From Candidatus Saccharimonadota bacterium (GTDB lineage Bacteria > Patescibacteriota > Saccharimonadia > Saccharimonadales > Saccharimonadaceae), in NCBI GenBank assembly GCA_017619315.1, contig JAFZSN010000001.1, positions 1-64,000 of the forward strand: a DNA stretch of 64,000 nucleotides, in the 5' to 3' direction. Below are positions 16,986-25,967 of this stretch, piece by piece. Under the pieces are notes generated by a model. That model saw only the letters and a program-made list of their open reading frames with translations, made no database searches and was not told the DNA's origin. Both the position numbers and the translations under genes were made by a program. Positions within the stretch are counted from its first letter, which is position 1. Each line of letters begins with the position of its first letter.

Positions 16986-18217
16986 TGGCGATGTTACTTA
17001 GAACTCATTTCAAGCTAGCCCGCACTTCCATCAAAGAAAACCGCGGTCGCTCTTTCCTTACCTGTCTTGGTATCGCGATCGGTGTTGCTAGTATTATTCT
17101 TATTCTCTCTCTTACTGGTAGTGTCTCCAACCTAGTCGAAAGTGAAGTTGACGAAATCGGCGCCGATCTCATGGTTGTCCGACCTAGCTCTACTAAGGAT
17201 TCTGTTACCAGCATTGTTGAAGAGCTAACCTCCGCGAATTCATTCCAAAAATCCAGCCTAGCGATATCCGATGCAGACACTATTAAAAAAATCGATAACG
17301 TTACCGCTGCTGCACCAATCGCTATCGGCACCAACACTGTTGTTTCGGAGAAAAACACCTTCGAATCGGTCCCAATTTTGGGTACTAATTTGGATTATAT
17401 TAAAATAGAACCACTCCCTATCCGCTACGGCGCTTTCCTAACCGAGACCAACGAAGAGAATTCTATCGTACTCGGCCACACTTTGTCACTGGCTTTGTTT
17501 AACACAATCAATAGCACCGTCGGTAAGATGGTTACTATTATGGGAGAAAAGTTTATGGTGGTCGGTGTTCTTGATAAAATCGACAAAACCATCAACTTCG
17601 ACAATATCGATTACGACAACGCCGCCATTATGAATATCGAATCTCTAGATAAAATTACTGGTTCCACTCAAATCCAACAAATCAACGTCAAAGCGGCTAA
17701 TACTGACAGCCTCCAAACTATCAAAGAGCAAGCCACCACCGTTCTCACCGAGTCGAAGCACGGTGATACGAATTTCACGGTAGCTTACGGTGATGAAATC
17801 ACTCACCCGGCCGGTTCCCTCTTCTCGATCGTCTCTGGCATGTTAGCGATCGTTGCCGGCATTTCTCTCATCGTTGGCGGTATTGGCGTTATGAATATTA
17901 TGCTCGTCTCTGTTTCCGAACGCACTCACGAAATCGGCGTCCGCAAAGCGGTCGGCGCCTCTTCCCGCAATATCCTCATTCAATTCTTGTTTGAAGCACT
18001 TATCCTCTCTGTTCTGGGCGGCGTCTTTGGCCTCATCCTTGGCTACGTTCTAGCCTTCCTACTCTCCACTATTACGCCATTTAGCCCATATATCAGTTGG
18101 GAAATTATAGCCGTCTCATTCCTTACGACCTTGGTTATAGGCATTATCTTTGGTATCTATCCAGCCCTAAAGGCGGCCAGCAAAGATTCGATTGATTCAC
18201 TTAAACATTATAGATAG
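16985..18217 (+). CDS. MacB/FtsX-type ABC transporter permease
   Basis: 410 residues: an N-terminal transmembrane helix (FLTCLGIAIGVASIILILSL), a large extracellular MacB-PCD-like domain (about 45-270), then three helices including GGIGVMNIMLVSVSERTHEIG and RKAVGAS, the FtsX/MacB hallmark. It pairs with the ATPase immediately upstream. No membrane-fusion protein gene is adjacent, which fits a monoderm cell. The substrate is not evident. Confidence 0.93.
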   Translation: MAMLLRTHFKLARTSIKENRGRSFLTCLGIAIGVASIILILSLTGSVSNLVESEVDEIGADLMVVRPSSTKDSVTSIVEELTSANSFQKSSLAISDADTIKKIDNVTAAAPIAIGTNTVVSEKNTFESVPILGTNLDYIKIEPLPIRYGAFLTETNEENSIVLGHTLSLALFNTINSTVGKMVTIMGEKFMVVGVLDKIDKTINFDNIDYDNAAIMNIESLDKITGSTQIQQINVKAANTDSLQTIKEQATTVLTESKHGDTNFTVAYGDEITHPAGSLFSIVSGMLAIVAGISLIVGGIGVMNIMLVSVSERTHEIGVRKAVGASSRNILIQFLFEALILSVLGGVFGLILGYVLAFLLSTITPFSPYISWEIIAVSFLTTLVIGIIFGIYPALKAASKDSIDSLKHYR

Positions 18218-18218
18218 T

Positions 18219-19472
18219 ATGAAAAAACAACTCGAAAAACTACCATTTTACAACAAAGCGGTTCTGCCCTACCACTACGTGCAGGCAGAGGTAGCAGTTA
18301 CCAAATACCACCATCCCGCCAAAAAACTCCGCGTTATTGGTGTCACAGGTACTAACGGCAAGACCACAACCAGCTTTATGATTTGGCACATGCTCCGCTC
18401 AGCGGGCTACAATGCTGGCATCATGACTACCGTTGCTTACGGTGTTGATAAGCTTCGCCCTGAATTGAATCACATGACCACTGTCGACCCATTTACTTTA
18501 AATCAGCGCATCAATGATCTAAAAGACCAAGGTATTGAATTTCTTGTTCTTGAGGTCACATCGCACGCCCTTGTAGAACACCGCACCCTCGGCGTTCCCT
18601 TCGAGATCGGAGTCTTCACTAATCTTACTCACGAACATCTAGATTACCACAAAACCATCGAAAAATATCGTGCCGCTAAGGGTAAATTAATCAAGAAAGC
18701 CAAATTCAGTATCCTTAATGCCGACGATCCGGCCACCAAATATTACAAAACATTAACAGATGATTATATCACATATGGTATAAAATCAGGCCAGAAGCGT
18801 GCTAAAGATATCAAGCTGAGCATTTCAGGTGTAGAATATTCGGTTGACGATATGAAAATTAAGACCAGCATTCCGGGCGAGTTCAATGTTTATAATTCCC
18901 TTGCCGCCGCTCTTGTCGGTGAAAAACTAGGCCTCACCAAAGACCAGATTTATAAGGGCATTCTTTCGCTTAAATCCGTCGAAGGTCGCATGAATATTAT
19001 CGACGAAGGCCAGCCCTTTACTGTAATTGTTGATTACGCTCACGCTCCTGATGCCCTAGAGAAAGTTTTTAACTCAGTTAAAGGCCATAAAGGCAAAGTT
19101 ATCTCGGTCCATGGTGGCGCAGGCCGTCGCGACCCATCTACCCGCCCTATCCGCGGTGAAATTCTCGCCAAAAATTCCGATATCGTGATTATTACCGAAG
19201 ATGATTCGCGCGACGAAGATCCAGAATCAATCGCTGCCGGCTTCATTGAAGGAGCTACCAAACACGGCAAAACCTTGGATAAAGATTTGTTCAAAGAATT
19301 AGATCGCGAAAAAGCTATCGCCCTCGCCTTCGAAAAAGCCAAACCGGGCGACCTTGTCCTAATTCTCGGCAAAGGCCACGAGAAAACCATTCTCCGCGCC
19401 GACGGCCCGCATCCATTTGAAGACACCAAAGTGGCCACCAAGCTATTAAAAGCCTACAAAAAAGCCCATTAA
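18219..19472 (+). CDS. murE: Mur ligase, MurE-type (UDP-MurNAc-tripeptide synthetase)
   Basis: The product from the ATG at 18219 has 417 residues, starting MKKQLEKLPFYNK, and lacks the usual N-terminal UDP-binding domain bulk. It has the ATP loop GVTGTNGKTTTS, the central motif LEVTSHALVEHRT, NLTHEHLDYH and the C-terminal ligase domain with GRMNIID, VDYAHAPDAL, and RRDPSTRPIRGEILA. At the site that selects the third amino acid the sequence is DDSRDEDP rather than DNPR, so diaminopimelate versus lysine use cannot be decided. It adds residue 3 of the peptidoglycan stem in the cytoplasm. A TTG upstream in frame is rejected since it would overlap the permease gene and has no ribosome site. Confidence 0.88.
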   Translation: MKKQLEKLPFYNKAVLPYHYVQAEVAVTKYHHPAKKLRVIGVTGTNGKTTTSFMIWHMLRSAGYNAGIMTTVAYGVDKLRPELNHMTTVDPFTLNQRINDLKDQGIEFLVLEVTSHALVEHRTLGVPFEIGVFTNLTHEHLDYHKTIEKYRAAKGKLIKKAKFSILNADDPATKYYKTLTDDYITYGIKSGQKRAKDIKLSISGVEYSVDDMKIKTSIPGEFNVYNSLAAALVGEKLGLTKDQIYKGILSLKSVEGRMNIIDEGQPFTVIVDYAHAPDALEKVFNSVKGHKGKVISVHGGAGRRDPSTRPIRGEILAKNSDIVIITEDDSRDEDPESIAAGFIEGATKHGKTLDKDLFKELDREKAIALAFEKAKPGDLVLILGKGHEKTILRADGPHPFEDTKVATKLLKAYKKAH

Positions 19473-19517
19473 TCAGATATTTATGATATTATTGTATTAA
19501 CATAAACGGGATAATAT

Positions 19518-21071
19518 ATGGACGATAATCATCTTAATGATGAGGGTGGTGCTACGCCTAACCCCATCACAAATACAACTAAACCAGTTAGCGGCGCTGC
19601 TCAGCCCGCTGCGGCACCAAGCCCAGTTAGGCCAACTGCAACCGCACCGGCTCCAGCTAAAACAGTTACAACGGCAAATGCCACACCGGCTCCCGCTAGT
19701 ACTCCAGCCCCGACCCCAACCGCTGCTATTGCGACAACCCCTACCACGTCCTCGGCCTCAACGGTAAGCTCTGACGAGCCAACAGCCGAGCCGGCGACTG
19801 AACCAACCGCCGAACTAAAACCTGACCTATATACAGAACCAACCATTGAACCAACCAAACCAGCCAATCCCAAGAAAAACCGCACCGGTCTCATTGCCGG
19901 CATTATTTCCGCAGCCGTTGTGTTGATTCTGGGTATCTGCTTCGCAGCTTTTGCAATGATTAAAAACCAACCCGACAACATCGCTGCAGAATCATTTGCT
20001 AATCTATTAAATGCTAAGCAAGTTGCAGTATCCGGCGAGTTGTCTTTAAGTCCAAAAGGCGATACGTTAAGCACGATGGGCCCCATCAAAATCACCCTCG
20101 ATTCCAAAACCGCTGACAGCAACCAATCTATGAACACCAACATTACCGTTAGCCTACCCGAGCAGAACAAAATCTTCGAACTCGGTCTCGGCGAAGTGAT
20201 GCTTAACAACGGAGTTTTCTACATTAAGGCTAGTGGTCTTACTGAAATCTATCAAGAGTTCCTGCAATCACTAGTAGATACTTACTTGCAGTCAATGATT
20301 AGCCAAAACCTTACCGCAAGCACATTCGAGGTCTGCTACGATATTGAAGATTTTGACGAGTACTCGGAATGCATGAATCGATTTGACGCGGACGATATCA
20401 TAAACGCTTCGAAGAATATGTTGAATCAAGACGTGACCGCTAAAATTAAAGCCGAAATAGCCAAAATTATTACAAAGGTTGACGACCAGTGGTTTGAAAT
20501 TTCCATCAAAGATATTCTAGAAAGCGATCTCGTTAGCCAATATATTGACGAAACCACGAAAGAGTCTATCTTGAAGTCTTATGATTGCGCAGTTGATATG
20601 TTAAACAAAAAATCCGATTATTCAAACGAGTTTTCGAATCTTTATATGGATAATAAGTTCATCAAAGTTACTCCGGCTGATGATTCGTACTACAAAGTAG
20701 CATTTGACGAAGAAAAAATGGCCAATTATTTAAATGCTTTGCCGGACACCAAGGTAGTCTCAGATTTCGCCAACTGTAGTAATGTCAACCTAGGTAGCAA
20801 CGACAAGGCTGTTTCCGCCGAAAAACTAGGCAACATTACGAAAAATCTCCCAGGCATCTATGCTAAATTCGACGGATTCTTAAGCCACAACCTTACCGCC
20901 CTAAAAGTTGAGCAAAAAACAGACTATTACGAAATGATGTCCAACCTAGACATTGCTTACCCAACAAACCTAACCGTTTCTCGGCCGGCTGATTCAAGGC
21001 CTATCATGGACTTAGTCCAAGAAGTCATGACGGAGATCGAGTCGCTCAGCCAAGAACTCTTAGCGATCTAA
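19518..21071 (+). CDS. N-in single-pass surface protein with Pro/Ala/Thr-rich tail
   Basis: 517 residues: a cytoplasmic tail of about 115 residues made almost entirely of Pro, Ala, Thr and Ser, then Asn/Lys residues, a transmembrane helix (around 125-148), and an extracellular domain of about 360 residues with a few cysteines. No enzyme motif is visible. The architecture is the same as the LCP protein and the protein at 40137, suggesting a lineage-wide way of building surface proteins. It follows murE by 45 bases with a TATTGTATTAAC region between and ends at a strong terminator. Confidence 0.75.
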   Translation: MDDNHLNDEGGATPNPITNTTKPVSGAAQPAAAPSPVRPTATAPAPAKTVTTANATPAPASTPAPTPTAAIATTPTTSSASTVSSDEPTAEPATEPTAELKPDLYTEPTIEPTKPANPKKNRTGLIAGIISAAVVLILGICFAAFAMIKNQPDNIAAESFANLLNAKQVAVSGELSLSPKGDTLSTMGPIKITLDSKTADSNQSMNTNITVSLPEQNKIFELGLGEVMLNNGVFYIKASGLTEIYQEFLQSLVDTYLQSMISQNLTASTFEVCYDIEDFDEYSECMNRFDADDIINASKNMLNQDVTAKIKAEIAKIITKVDDQWFEISIKDILESDLVSQYIDETTKESILKSYDCAVDMLNKKSDYSNEFSNLYMDNKFIKVTPADDSYYKVAFDEEKMANYLNALPDTKVVSDFANCSNVNLGSNDKAVSAEKLGNITKNLPGIYAKFDGFLSHNLTALKVEQKTDYYEMMSNLDIAYPTNLTVSRPADSRPIMDLVQEVMTEIESLSQELLAI

Positions 21072-21100
21072 AATAAGCCCCGGTAGGGGGCTTATTTTTT
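21071..21100 (+). terminator. Intrinsic terminator
   Basis: AAATAAGCCCC pairs with GGGGCTTATTT around a five-base loop and runs into six T. It overlaps the stop codon of the preceding gene and can also serve the minus-strand gene ending at 21119. Confidence 0.88.
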
Positions 21101-21118
21101 ACAAGAATTTTTTGCTAA

Positions 21119-21862
21119 TTAGGGTTCGTAATTAGCGATGCCATCAATTATATTCTTAGTAGAAATATCAAGACAGTGTGCAATTGCTACTGCGCAGGCC
21201 ATATAGGACACAGCGGTCTCCCCTGTTACGAAGGTAGCCACCGAAATAATGTCAGAGTTGATCGAAAGAGTCGCCTCAGTTCCCTTTGCATACAGTTTAG
21301 AATTAAGAATCTTTATATCTGTGCTGGTCTGCCCATAGTTAACAGTCTTTTCGGTGCCGCCAAAATCAGCAAATGCATCGAAATGTTTGTCGTCGCTATT
21401 TAAGACAACGATATTTGGGTTCATCCTAAACAAGGTCTTTTCGGTCTCAACATATTCCTCTGCGGTCATATCTTTAAGGCTGGCCGTCATAAAATTAGTC
21501 ATAGCGGCAACGTGTACTGGTAGTCCATGAAAAACATTATCGCGTAGACCTTCCGCTGGCACAGTCACGACTACATAATTAGCGCCCGCTTTCCATGCGT
21601 CAGATAGAAACTTATGTAGCATACCCATTTTGAAAGGTTGATCGCTAGCAAGCACTGCCACTTGTTCCCCTGCCGATTTAAGAATTTCGTGCACATAATG
21701 TGCCACGGTTACTTTACCGGCCGTACCGGTAATAGCAATAAGCTGCATATCCTTGGTGGGGTTACCATAATATGATTTTAAGAGTTTAGCCTTGATTTTT
21801 TGTGACTTACCCTTGAGCCCACCATTTTTGTTTTTCTCTCTCGACTTATTACTCTTTTCCAT
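21119..21862 (-). CDS. Degenerate, truncated Mur-ligase paralogue
   Basis: 247 residues aligning with the N-terminal and central domains of MurE-like ligases: ITGTAGKVTVAHYVHEILKS occupies the ATP-loop position, followed by LRDNVFHGLPVHVAAMTNFM (where MurE has the TNLTHEHLDYH motif) and IVVLNSDDKHFDAF. The loop reads GTAGKVT instead of GTNGKTT, the His-rich motif is lost, and the C-terminal ligase domain is absent. ATP-driven ligation is therefore unlikely. The frame is intact, so it may be a kept regulatory or scaffold paralogue rather than a pseudogene. It lies near murE but on the other strand. Confidence 0.7.
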   Translation of the reverse strand: MEKSNKSREKNKNGGLKGKSQKIKAKLLKSYYGNPTKDMQLIAITGTAGKVTVAHYVHEILKSAGEQVAVLASDQPFKMGMLHKFLSDAWKAGANYVVVTVPAEGLRDNVFHGLPVHVAAMTNFMTASLKDMTAEEYVETEKTLFRMNPNIVVLNSDDKHFDAFADFGGTEKTVNYGQTSTDIKILNSKLYAKGTEATLSINSDIISVATFVTGETAVSYMACAVAIAHCLDISTKNIIDGIANYEP

Positions 21863-21929
21863 ACCCCTATTATATCACACCGATGTATTGTCTCTGGAAA
21901 AAGAGTTCCCACCCCAGTTGTCCCAAGCC

Positions 21930-23009
21930 TCATGAGAGCAGTTTGCAAACCAGGCTAACGACTAACTTTTTCTCCTTCGGCTCACTCTCGGCGATCAAAA
22001 GCGCGATTGCGGTGAGTGCCTTATCCGATATCTTCGTATCGCCATTATTCGTCAAATGGCAATCATTCAAAGTCAAAAACAGAATGAAAAGAAGCGCCCC
22101 TATCCTCTTATTTCCATCGTAAAACGGATGGTCCTTGATAATAAAATATAGGAGATTCGCCGCCTTTTCCGGCACACTTGGGTATAACTCCTTCCCATCA
22201 AAACTCTGAAAAATCGCCACAAGATTCCCCTCGAAACTCTTATTGCGTTCCTTCCCAAATAGATCGGAACCGCCAATACTACCCCTCAGTTTTTCTACGG
22301 CCGACCTACACATCTCGACCGTCAGTCCTTTTACTTTTTTCTTGGCGCTCATAAATGACAAATCTATATGTCCGTCATCAAACTCTTGCAAAGTTTCAAA
22401 ACTCCCTGCGTATTTCGATATCACCTCAAGCACACCGTTCGCTTCGCCCGCATCGAGCTCATTTCTAATCGTCAATCTCTTAACTAGCGTCATCACATCT
22501 TCGACATCGTGGAGTTTTTGGAGATCTTTCTTCTCTTTCAGGGCCTCTAATCTCCGCTCATTAACCGCCACCCCAGTAGTTAGATATCGTCGTAGTACCG
22601 AAGTAGCCCACACTCTAAATTGCGTCGCTTTTTTCGAATTTACCCGATACCCCACCGAAATAATCGCGTCGAGATTATAAACTTTCGTCTTACGCCGTAT
22701 AACACGATCGCCTTCTTTTTGAACCTGCGTAATCTCTTTGCAAGTTCTTCTCTGCCCCGGGATAGCGTCATCCGCGCCAACTTGTTCCATTTTGGAACAA
22801 GTTGGATCCATCACCAGTTCCCCGCTCTTATAGATATTGCTAAGATGCTTCACGATAGCTGGACGCTGCACTCCAAACACCTTTGCCATCTGGTCAGGCG
22901 TAGCCCAAATAGTCTCTTCGTCTGCATCAACATTAAAAATCACTTCCCCTTCTAACCCCTGATAAATCTCAATCCTTTTATCTACGTTTTCATCCATCAT
23001 TTCGGCCAT
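21930..23009 (-). CDS. RhuM-like N-terminus fused to Fic/Doc domain
   Basis: 359 residues. The N-terminal half (about 1-170) matches RhuM/virulence-protein-type sequences (IWATPDQMAKVFGVQRPAIVKHL, KVYNLDAIISVGYRVNSKKA); the C-terminal part carries the Fic/Doc motif HPFYDGNKRIGALLF. Fic enzymes AMPylate, or in Doc phosphorylate, protein targets. No antitoxin gene lies next to it, and no clear inhibitory (S/T)xxxE(G/N) helix was identified. The N-terminus could bind DNA and regulate its own gene. The start is between 23009 and an ATG pair 12 bases inside; AGGGAGAGG favours either. This family moves between genomes. Confidence 0.87.
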   Translation of the reverse strand: MAEMMDENVDKRIEIYQGLEGEVIFNVDADEETIWATPDQMAKVFGVQRPAIVKHLSNIYKSGELVMDPTCSKMEQVGADDAIPGQRRTCKEITQVQKEGDRVIRRKTKVYNLDAIISVGYRVNSKKATQFRVWATSVLRRYLTTGVAVNERRLEALKEKKDLQKLHDVEDVMTLVKRLTIRNELDAGEANGVLEVISKYAGSFETLQEFDDGHIDLSFMSAKKKVKGLTVEMCRSAVEKLRGSIGGSDLFGKERNKSFEGNLVAIFQSFDGKELYPSVPEKAANLLYFIIKDHPFYDGNKRIGALLFILFLTLNDCHLTNNGDTKISDKALTAIALLIAESEPKEKKLVVSLVCKLLS

Positions 23010-23190
23010 CCTCTCCCTTAATTACTCCCATTATATCAGACAAACAAGAAGCGCTCTAGGGGGTTCGATCGTTCTTGCTGCAAACGGCGCTAAGCTCTAG
23101 CGCAAACCTTGAAATAATAGAGGAAATATGATATAATAACAGAGTAGATTTTAGTCAATACAGTTTCTTGAATCTAAGTATTTTGAAAGG

Positions 23191-24582
23191 TTGGTGATTT
23201 ATTTGAATACAAGAAAACTTGGGATAGTTGTATTGTTTACGGCATTTTTTATCGGATTTCTGATAATTTGTGCCCCAATAGTCAAAGCCGATCCCGTCAA
23301 GAAGGATAGGGTGAGGTCGGAGCATCTCCGGACCAGTATAGCAACACCGTTGCAGAGCGGAAATGTGGACAAGGCTATAAGTTCTTACCTTCTGCCACTT
23401 TACAGAGAGCTAGCAAAAGGCGAAGTTCTGGGGGACAAGTATTCTTGGGACTTCGAAAAAGCCCCATTTTATGCTGAACACATGGTTGAAGGCCTCGCAA
23501 AGCAGAATATGAAAAACTTCTGTTTCGTGTATGTCAACGATGTCAACTACTGTGCTTTTCTCCAAGGCGAAGAGCCGATTGGTTTGTTCGACATTTTCAA
23601 GGTAGAGTACACCTCGGAGATTCGAAAAATAAAAGACGCCAATGGCGATACCGCATATCGCTGTGCATTGACCAGTATTTTTGTCAAGGAGTGGTGCACG
23701 CCAGACGGCATTGTGTGCTCACGCGAAAAGGCAGTAGGGTATTTCAAAAAGGCAGAAAACCAGAAAAAAACTCTGGTATCTAAAATTATCAAATGTAGAC
23801 GAAAAGGTAAGCCTCTCACAATCTGTCAGCGGTTAAAGTATATACACGATTGGCTGGTACTGAATGTTGACTACGACTGCCAGGCTTACGAATCGCTAAA
23901 GAAAGGCGGGAAGAAGAAAAGCGCTTACAACGAATATGGCGCCCTCATCAAGGGCAAGGCTATATGCCAAGGTTATGCCTATGCATTTAAAGCTCTCGTT
24001 GACGAGTTGATAAAACGAACGGGGGCAAAAATTGAATGCGAGATCGTAACCACGACAGAAAACTATGGTGGTGAGGGGCACGCCTGGAACCGGGTTAAGA
24101 TCAACGGCAAATGGTACCATATCGATGTTACCTGGGACGATCCTGAGTACTACGAAGGGGAGTCGGAAACCATGTATTTTCTGGTAAGTGACCGAGCATT
24201 ATCGGGAGTCCATCCGGGAGGGTACGGATATTGTACTTACAATCCGATAAAAGCCACAGATCGAAAATACGAGGGCAAGAATTGGCCCATACTTTTCAAG
24301 GAAAAGATCAGTGGCATTGCAAAATCTACCAAGAAGTATAAACTTGGTAAGAAAAAAGCCGTTCGCCCATTTGACGCCCTGCTCTACCCGTTTACCAGAT
24401 CACTTAAGTACGCCAAGAGATCAACGAATCTCAAGGTGAGCAAGCTTCTTGCCCTGCAGCAGGGTGAAGATTACACGGTTAAGTATAAAAATAACCGTAA
24501 AAAGGGCTGGGCGACTGCCATCATAAAATTAAAAGGCAGATATGAAGGCAAAATTATCATACGATTCAAAATCGTGAAATAA
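23191..24582 (+). CDS. Secreted transglutaminase-like protein
   Basis: About 463 residues if the TTG at 23191 starts; GTG at 23194 or TTG at 23203 are equally possible because GAAAGG precedes all three. A hydrophobic signal/anchor (residues 9-30) is followed by a long N-terminal region and a transglutaminase-like core with the catalytic triad in GKAICQGYA (Cys), GEGHAWN (His) and YHIDVTWDD (Asp). The C-terminal about 80 residues (DYTVKYKNNRKKGWATAIIK and onward) look like the small beta domains common in secreted clostridial proteins. Such proteins act as cysteine proteases or cross-linkers at the cell surface. Domain style suggests transfer from a Firmicute. Confidence 0.85.
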   Translation: MVIYLNTRKLGIVVLFTAFFIGFLIICAPIVKADPVKKDRVRSEHLRTSIATPLQSGNVDKAISSYLLPLYRELAKGEVLGDKYSWDFEKAPFYAEHMVEGLAKQNMKNFCFVYVNDVNYCAFLQGEEPIGLFDIFKVEYTSEIRKIKDANGDTAYRCALTSIFVKEWCTPDGIVCSREKAVGYFKKAENQKKTLVSKIIKCRRKGKPLTICQRLKYIHDWLVLNVDYDCQAYESLKKGGKKKSAYNEYGALIKGKAICQGYAYAFKALVDELIKRTGAKIECEIVTTTENYGGEGHAWNRVKINGKWYHIDVTWDDPEYYEGESETMYFLVSDRALSGVHPGGYGYCTYNPIKATDRKYEGKNWPILFKEKISGIAKSTKKYKLGKKKAVRPFDALLYPFTRSLKYAKRSTNLKVSKLLALQQGEDYTVKYKNNRKKGWATAIIKLKGRYEGKIIIRFKIVK

Positions 24583-24620
24583 TATGCTGAACATTCCAAA
24601 AAAATCACCCAACCTAGCTC

Positions 24621-24650
24621 AAAAAGGCTAGCACACTGCTAGCCTTTTTA
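24621..24650 (+). terminator. Intrinsic terminator
   Basis: A perfect 13-bp stem, AAAAAGGCTAGCA with TGCTAGCCTTTTT, around a CAC loop. It ends the transglutaminase-like gene and, read in reverse, lies downstream of tRNA-Ser(CGA). Confidence 0.9.
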
Positions 24651-24682
24651 TATCAGTGAATTTAGGCGGCCCATTGGAGCCG

Positions 24683-24772
24683 TGGCGGAAGCGAGAGGAT
24701 TCGAACCTCCGAGACTATTGCTAGCCCACACGATTTCGAGTCGTGCGCCTTCAACCACTCGGCCACGCTTCC
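24683..24772 (-). tRNA. tRNA-Ser (anticodon CGA)
   Basis: On the minus strand: acceptor GGAAGCG/CGCTTCC, D-arm GGCCGAGTGGTTGAAGGC, anticodon stem-loop CACGA-CTCGAAA-TCGTG giving CGA, a long class II variable arm, T-arm GGAGG-TTCGAAT-CCTCT, discriminator G and encoded CCA. It reads UCG. An extended -10 box (TGGTAGAAT) lies just upstream. Unlike the other tRNA genes here it has no copy of its 3' end downstream. Confidence 0.96.
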
Positions 24773-24869
24773 GCCCCCAATTCTACCACACTCTCCCCTA
24801 TTTTACAATTGCAGCCGGCATTGGCACGCGTCTTCTTTTATGCTATTTTATAGAGAAGGAGATAATCAA

Positions 24870-25934
24870 ATGAAGTCAATTTGCCAATTATATATGCCAA
24901 GCTTCTTCCGCTCGTACGATAAAGACGCGGTAAAAGAGGCCGCAAAGCTCTTGCCCGACCTGAAAAAAATCGGTTTCTCAGGCGTATATCTAATTGCTCT
25001 CTGGGAAGACGGCGGCTACGACAACGGCTTCGATATTGTTGATTATCGCGTAAATCCCAAATTTGGCAGCGACGAAGATTTAGAAGAATTAATCCAAACA
25101 GCCCACGAGCTTAACCTCGAAGTCGGCGTAGATGTAGTCCCAAACCATGTTTCGGACAAGAATATTTTAGCCAAGAATTGCCTAAACAACGTCCCGGGCT
25201 ACGAAGATTGCCTCTATGTGGTTTCAAAAGAAGAAGCTAAGCGCCTCACCGAGGCGGGCGTTCCGAGCACCTTCGGAGAGCTAGCCTACTCCAAGATTGG
25301 CGACAAATATGTAAGAACCACTTTTGCCGACTATCATCAACTTAATCTAAATTGGGACAGCAAAAAAGTTCAGGAATATTTTGCGTCAGTGTTTAAGCAA
25401 TTGAAAGAGATCGAAATTGATTTTATTCGCATAGATTGCGGCATGTTGCTGCTCGAAGACGTATCAAAAGCAGACCCCAAAAATCCGATGGCCTGCATGC
25501 AGCCCAAAGCCTCGATCGAGGCAATCCGCAAGGTTTCTGGTGGTACGCCACTCTTCTTTGAGTGGTTTGACCCAAAATCAGCCAGCCTTTTCGACGACTG
25601 TCCGGAGTGCTATGCCCTGGATTGTTCGTATGTAATGACTGGAAAACAACCCACAAAATGGGATCATAAGAAACTAATCCCGCTGCTCGGCGGGCACGAT
25701 CAGATGACTGCGGCTGATAGGGGCATTGATATCAAAAAAGCTCTCTCGGAAGCAGCGAGGTCGGAGTATGCCTTCCTTGACATAGCGACGTTGATCGGAT
25801 GGAAGACGAATCCCAATGTTCTGCCCGGCGACGAAGAGTACGACGCTGATTTAAATAGCCCAAATCAACGCTACCGTGCAAGAAGGCCGGTGGATCCGAT
25901 CATTGAGGAAATGCGTCAAAAATTATTGCGCTAA
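24870..25934 (+). CDS. GH13 alpha-amylase-family glycoside hydrolase
   Basis: 354 residues from the ATG that follows AAGGAGA; an in-frame ATG 30 bases upstream lacks a site. The TIM-barrel regions of GH13 are visible: VDVVPNHVSD (region I), IDFIRIDCGML (region II, nucleophile Asp), LFFEWFDP (region III, acid/base Glu) and GGHDQM (region IV, transition-state Asp). There is no signal peptide, so it acts in the cytoplasm on alpha-glucans or alpha-glucosides. It is short for the family and lacks an obvious C-terminal beta domain. Substrate cannot be assigned. Confidence 0.88.
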   Translation: MKSICQLYMPSFFRSYDKDAVKEAAKLLPDLKKIGFSGVYLIALWEDGGYDNGFDIVDYRVNPKFGSDEDLEELIQTAHELNLEVGVDVVPNHVSDKNILAKNCLNNVPGYEDCLYVVSKEEAKRLTEAGVPSTFGELAYSKIGDKYVRTTFADYHQLNLNWDSKKVQEYFASVFKQLKEIEIDFIRIDCGMLLLEDVSKADPKNPMACMQPKASIEAIRKVSGGTPLFFEWFDPKSASLFDDCPECYALDCSYVMTGKQPTKWDHKKLIPLLGGHDQMTAADRGIDIKKALSEAARSEYAFLDIATLIGWKTNPNVLPGDEEYDADLNSPNQRYRARRPVDPIIEEMRQKLLR

Positions 25935-25935
25935 C

Positions 25936-25965
25936 AAAAAGCCGGTATTAAGCCGGTCTTTTTTA
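25936..25965. terminator. Probable bidirectional terminator
   Basis: AAAAGCCGG and CCGGTCTTTTTT can form a stem with one mismatch around a seven-base loop, flanked by A and T runs that suit both strands. It lies between the convergent GH13 and acyltransferase genes. Confidence 0.6.
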
Positions 25966-25967
25966 AA

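Noticed and set aside
19601..20209. Long open frame antisense to the Pro/Ala/Thr-rich gene
   Set aside because: It arises from biased codons of the low-complexity tail on the plus strand, giving a Val/Ala/Gly-rich product without ribosome site or motif.
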